This document shows positions 62,526-64,000 of a DNA stretch of 64,000 nucleotides, piece by piece. This DNA is from Alkalinema sp. CACIAM 70d. GTDB taxonomy: Bacteria > Cyanobacteriota > Cyanobacteriia > Leptolyngbyales > Leptolyngbyaceae. Where the stretch lies: contig MUGG01000169.1 of NCBI GenBank assembly GCA_002148405.1, forward strand, positions 62,024 to 126,023. Direction: 5' to 3'. Under the pieces are notes generated by a model. That model was not told the origin of the DNA, ran no database searches, and worked only from the letters and a program-made list of their open reading frames with translations. Every line of letters starts with the position of its first letter. Positions within the stretch are counted from its first letter, which is position 1. Both the position numbers and the translations under genes were made by a program.

Positions 62526-62739
62526 AGTTGCTGAGGAACTTTCAGCAGGTACAGCAAACAACTGAAAAGATGGCACTGGAGGGCGGAATAACCCTGGATA
62601 GGAGGTGGGGCTGGGGTTCAAAGGCGTGGAGAATTGTTGCCAACAGCCCTGCTAAGGCCATGACCGTTAGGATAAAAATGGAAGCTTTGCGTTTGAGGGC
62701 TTCTGTAGAATCGTCTGCTCGAAAGATCATAGGAGTCAT
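62526..62739 (-). pseudogene. Truncated duplicate of the GGDEF gene 5' end
   Basis: The frame starting at ATG 62739 encodes the same first about 53 residues as the GGDEF protein (MTPMIFRADDSTEALKRKAS, then FILTVMALAGLLATILHAFEPQPHLLSRVIPPS), and then loses similarity and ends after 65 residues. The GGDEF domain is absent. It is part of a duplicated segment that includes the upstream sequence. It is probably non-functional, although the first helix would be translated if the copied promoter works. Confidence 0.8.
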
Positions 62740-62818
62740 CCTAAAACTGAATTTAAGATAAACAAATTATCCAGTTTTTGACCCAAAATGACTCAGACAA
62801 TATAGACTCAGACGATCG
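62740..62818. repeat. Segmental duplication, copy 2: upstream part
   Basis: GAATTTAAGATAAACAAATT and CCAGTTTTTGACCC match the sequence upstream of the intact GGDEF gene (61409-61488) closely, so the promoter region was duplicated together with the coding start. Confidence 0.75.
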
Positions 62819-62925
62819 AACGAGGAGTACACTTTAATGAAAAGAGCATTAAAAAAACAAAGCCCTATGTAATTCAATTCAGTGAGTTCTTTTGTGTTTT
62901 TTCAATTGCCATATTTTTTTGCTAA

Positions 62926-63327
62926 TTAGTCTTTATTGATCTTCAAAGTAACTTCATAATCGTTGGGCGAAATTACTTTTCCACTGTGTCGATCGGGACT
63001 GAGTTTAGCTAACCGAATGGTATAACTACGGTATTTCACAACTTGATCTCGTTCCATTGTATTTAAAACCGCAGTTGTTATCTTACGTTTGCGCTGGAGT
63101 TTCAACTTCACTTCTGCATTGCCTGCCCAATAGCACTCAACATCGATCGGACAGCGACTATCTGTTAGAACCGACTCAAACGTTAGCTTAATTTGGCTCT
63201 GCGGAAGTACAACTTCTTGCCCTAGCTTGAGGTTCAATTCTTGGTCGATCGGAATTGCATTACCCCGAAAAGCTACAAACATCCAACTCAAGCAAAAAAT
63301 GATAACTAGCGCGATCGTCTTTTTCAT
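62926..63327 (-). CDS. Secreted hypothetical protein
   Basis: A 133-residue protein from the ATG at 63327 (a longer reading starts at 63363). It has a signal-peptide-like N-terminus (MKKTIALVIIFCLSWMFVAF), then a beta-rich body with a conserved-looking VLTDSRCPIDVECYWAGNAEVKL block, in which the Cys pair in DSRCPIDVEC may form a disulfide outside the cytoplasm. The sequence SPNDYEVTLKINKD ends the protein. This Cys-block pattern occurs in small exported proteins of several phyla, but I cannot name a family. No neighbour supports a function. Confidence 0.65.
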   Translation of the reverse strand: MKKTIALVIIFCLSWMFVAFRGNAIPIDQELNLKLGQEVVLPQSQIKLTFESVLTDSRCPIDVECYWAGNAEVKLKLQRKRKITTAVLNTMERDQVVKYRSYTIRLAKLSPDRHSGKVISPNDYEVTLKINKD

Positions 63328-63374
63328 GTAGGCCACCTTAGCCACATCCCTACGACCTAACACTAATCCACCTT

Positions 63375-63424
63375 AGCTTATGCATTACTCTAAGAGCTTA
63401 TGCATTACTCTAAGAGCTTATGCA
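63375..63424. repeat. 20-bp tandem repeat, 2.5 copies
   Basis: AGCTTATGCATTACTCTAAG occurs twice exactly and starts a third time (63415-63424). It lies 48 bases upstream of the secreted-protein start codon on the minus strand, so it could influence its promoter. Confidence 0.88.
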
Positions 63425-63625
63425 TCACGCAAGTTAAAGCACAAGCATCCTAGTGGATGCTGAGAGCGATCTCCATCTTCCGCGTCGCTTATTATAAGTT
63501 TTTTAAATTAATGGGCAGCTTGATGATAATTAAGACAAATTTTAAAATGTATTATTCTGTACTTTTCGCTACAGTTTTCTAGCTGTTATAGTAGTTTTAG
63601 AAGGAAAGAGCTAGGAGAAAGTAAA

Positions 63626-63817
63626 ATGTCTACCCAAGAACGTGCTCGGGCTTTGATGGTTAACCAACGGCAAAATCTGCGTAATCGGAAACAGTGCATG
63701 ACGAGTCGATATGCCTCTGGTCTGGGGCTATCCACGGATACCGTAGGTTCCTTGAATCAAGTGGAAGGCGACATCTATCGCGCAGTTTACAATCGGGGCC
63801 AAGTTGGTTTGAACTAA
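63626..63817 (+). CDS. Small basic hypothetical protein
   Basis: A 63-residue protein with a good ribosome-binding site (AGGAGAAAG seven bases before the ATG at 63626). The N-terminal half is Arg/Gln-rich and helical (ERARALMVNQRQNLRNRKQCMTSRYASGLGL), the C-terminal half contains VEGDIYRAVYNRGQVGLN. The sequence looks like a real conserved small cyanobacterial protein, but I do not recognise the family. It is monocistronic with a hairpin terminator downstream. Confidence 0.65.
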   Translation: MSTQERARALMVNQRQNLRNRKQCMTSRYASGLGLSTDTVGSLNQVEGDIYRAVYNRGQVGLN

Positions 63818-63898
63818 GCACCTTTGGCAATTTGCCTAGCTTTAGCTCACCTGACTTTAGCAATGAGCAAACGATGAGTTAGAGTTAGTAACAAATTT

Positions 63899-63936
63899 AA
63901 ATTTAGTAACCGGTAACGTGTTACTAAATTTTGCCT
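63899..63936 (+). terminator. Terminator downstream of the 63-residue protein
   Basis: AAATTTAGTAAC (63899-63910) pairs exactly with GTTACTAAATTT (63920-63931), a 12-bp stem with a 9-nt loop. The 3' arm ends in a T run. Confidence 0.65.
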
Positions 63937-64000
63937 TAGCACATTCAAATTTCGTCGCTCAAATTACTTTACGATCGTGCTTTTTCTAATGTGGAAAGGC

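Overview
The window is cyanobacterial chromosome. The evidence is direct: psbU (a photosystem II extrinsic subunit), chlI (Mg-chelatase), a ferredoxin-type glutamate synthase, LL-diaminopimelate aminotransferase, a HetZ-like regulator, an RNase E with the short arginine-rich cyanobacterial tail, and several families largely confined to cyanobacteria (DUF1830, DUF1997, a DUF3120-like membrane protein, the PDZ-radical SAM family). CGATCG and GCGATCGC (HIP1-type) sites are scattered throughout, for example at 16911-16918. GC is moderate and the genes lie on both strands in short operons. A Leptolyngbya-like freshwater lineage would fit, but I cannot fix the genus.

Layout. 1-4.7 kb: accessory genes (3' part of an Rpn/DUF4351 gene, a GH30-like secreted glycosidase, a DUF900 membrane hydrolase) and a frameshifted precorrin-8X methylmutase. 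5-13.6 kb: dapB, clpS, a CPBP protease, a B12-binding radical SAM protein, DUF1830, nadB, psbU. 13.7-24.3 kb: FHA-adenylate cyclase, DUF3120-like protein, uppP, a PDZ-radical SAM protein, an orphan UrtA-like binding protein, chlI, dapL, a small protein and a STAS protein. 24.6-39.3 kb: RNA processing and translation (TIGR03960-type radical SAM, rne, rnhB, then DUF1997, pheA, a LON-domain protein and the str operon rpsL-rpsG-fusA-tuf-rpsJ, with an IscA-like gene upstream). 39.6-50.2 kb: a ManC-like cupin, a NAGPA-domain protein, Fd-GOGAT, a Uma2 nuclease, panB. 50.3-60.2 kb: YdcF-family protein, a candidate 23-residue membrane peptide, galE, a coiled-coil protein, HetZ-related protein, RodZ-like protein, carB. 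60.3-64 kb: a membrane diguanylate cyclase, a PTPA-CTERM exported protein, a truncated duplicate of the cyclase's 5' end, a secreted hypothetical protein and a 63-residue protein.

Most of the window is housekeeping, and I did not find a multi-gene defence, mobile or biosynthetic system. The unexplained signals are mainly intergenic: a MITE-like element present twice (8286-8487 and 49105-49360), each copy with an independently duplicated right end and each between convergent genes; a well-supported 23-codon membrane ORF at 52208-52279; a segmental duplication of the diguanylate cyclase 5' end on the far side of the PTPA-CTERM gene; a one-base frameshift in the cobH homologue; and several strong RNA hairpins, including a probable small RNA ending at 5121 and a roughly 70-nt structured element at 24385-24454. 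No tRNA, rRNA or CRISPR array was seen.
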